A DNA stretch of 64,000 nucleotides. Origin: Acanthornis magna (Eukaryota > Chordata > Aves > Passeriformes > Acanthizidae). Where the stretch lies: NCBI GenBank assembly GCA_036785705.1, contig JAWUZG010000084.1:8259501-8323500 (forward strand). The letters are read 5' to 3'. Below are positions 63,800 to 64,000 of this stretch, piece after piece. Numbering within the stretch: the first letter of the stretch is position 1; the number at the start of each line of letters is the position of its first letter. Under the pieces are notes generated by a model that made no database searches, was not told where the DNA came from, and was given only the letters and a program-made list of their open reading frames with translations. The position numbers and the translations under genes are program-made.

Positions 63800-64000
63800 C
63801 TGCTGGCTGGAAAGTTGAACCAGGAATAGCATCTAGGCTGGCTGCTGCCACAGAGCAAGAGGCAGCTGCGTGGGCACCGAGTGGCCCTGCTGCCACCCTG
63901 TCCCTGGCAGGTGGCCCCGGGAGGCTCCGGCTGGCTGATGCTGCCGGAGGAGCTAAGAACGTGATGTGGCTGTGGCTGGCAGGTGGCAGCTGCACTTGCT
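63800..64000. other. GC-rich sequence at the window edge, identity unknown
   Basis: An abrupt rise in G+C with repeated CTGGCAGGTGGC (near 63905 and 63977) and many GGCTGGC/GCTGC words. It is cut off by the window end, so it could be the start of a mobile element, a regulatory island or an exon. No protein frame here is recognisable. Confidence 0.4.

Overview
This is AT-rich vertebrate nuclear DNA and almost certainly avian. It holds two 3'-end fragments of CR1 LINEs, the typical bird retroposon, with the characteristic near-terminal wording, and one GC-rich solo LTR. Interspersed repeats are otherwise sparse and almost no long reading frame occurs, as expected for a bird chromosome. I cannot name the species from sequence alone.

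The only protein-coding gene I can support is at the left edge, on the + strand. Three exons (281-436, 1095-1171, 2491-2619) encode the last ~120 residues of Inscuteable (INSC), the spindle-orientation adaptor that links PAR3 to LGN/Pins. All three have canonical AG/GT boundaries, the phases join without a frame break, and the protein ends at a stop at 2617-2619 after a PDZ-ligand-like tail (ESFV). A first poly(A) signal lies at 2896. The rest of INSC lies upstream of this window.

From about 2.9 kb to 64 kb I find no further gene. The open reading frames there are short, lack recognisable domains, and mostly sit opposite purine-skewed or low-complexity DNA. In mammals and birds the interval downstream of INSC is a long gene-poor stretch leading to SOX6, and this region fits that (known synteny plus inference; SOX6 itself is not visible). 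What it does hold is a diverged pair of direct copies near 23.3 and 24.75 kb, a minus-strand CR1 3' end at 36.0 kb, a probable MIR-like SINE relic at 44.4 kb, a plus-strand CR1 3' end at 46.3 kb, a complete solo LTR with 6-bp target-site duplication at 47.03-47.68 kb, a (TA)n microsatellite at 53.25 kb, and several hairpins, short tandem repeats and low-complexity tracts.

Several stretches (about 25.9-26.5, 49.3-49.8, 55.2-55.6 and 56.9-57.7 kb) keep CpGs and carry dense homeobox/TCF/SOX-like words. They could be conserved enhancers of the neighbouring developmental gene, but only a cross-species alignment can show this. I see no evidence of a novel multi-gene system. The most unusual objects are the 23.3/24.75 kb duplication and the solo LTR.
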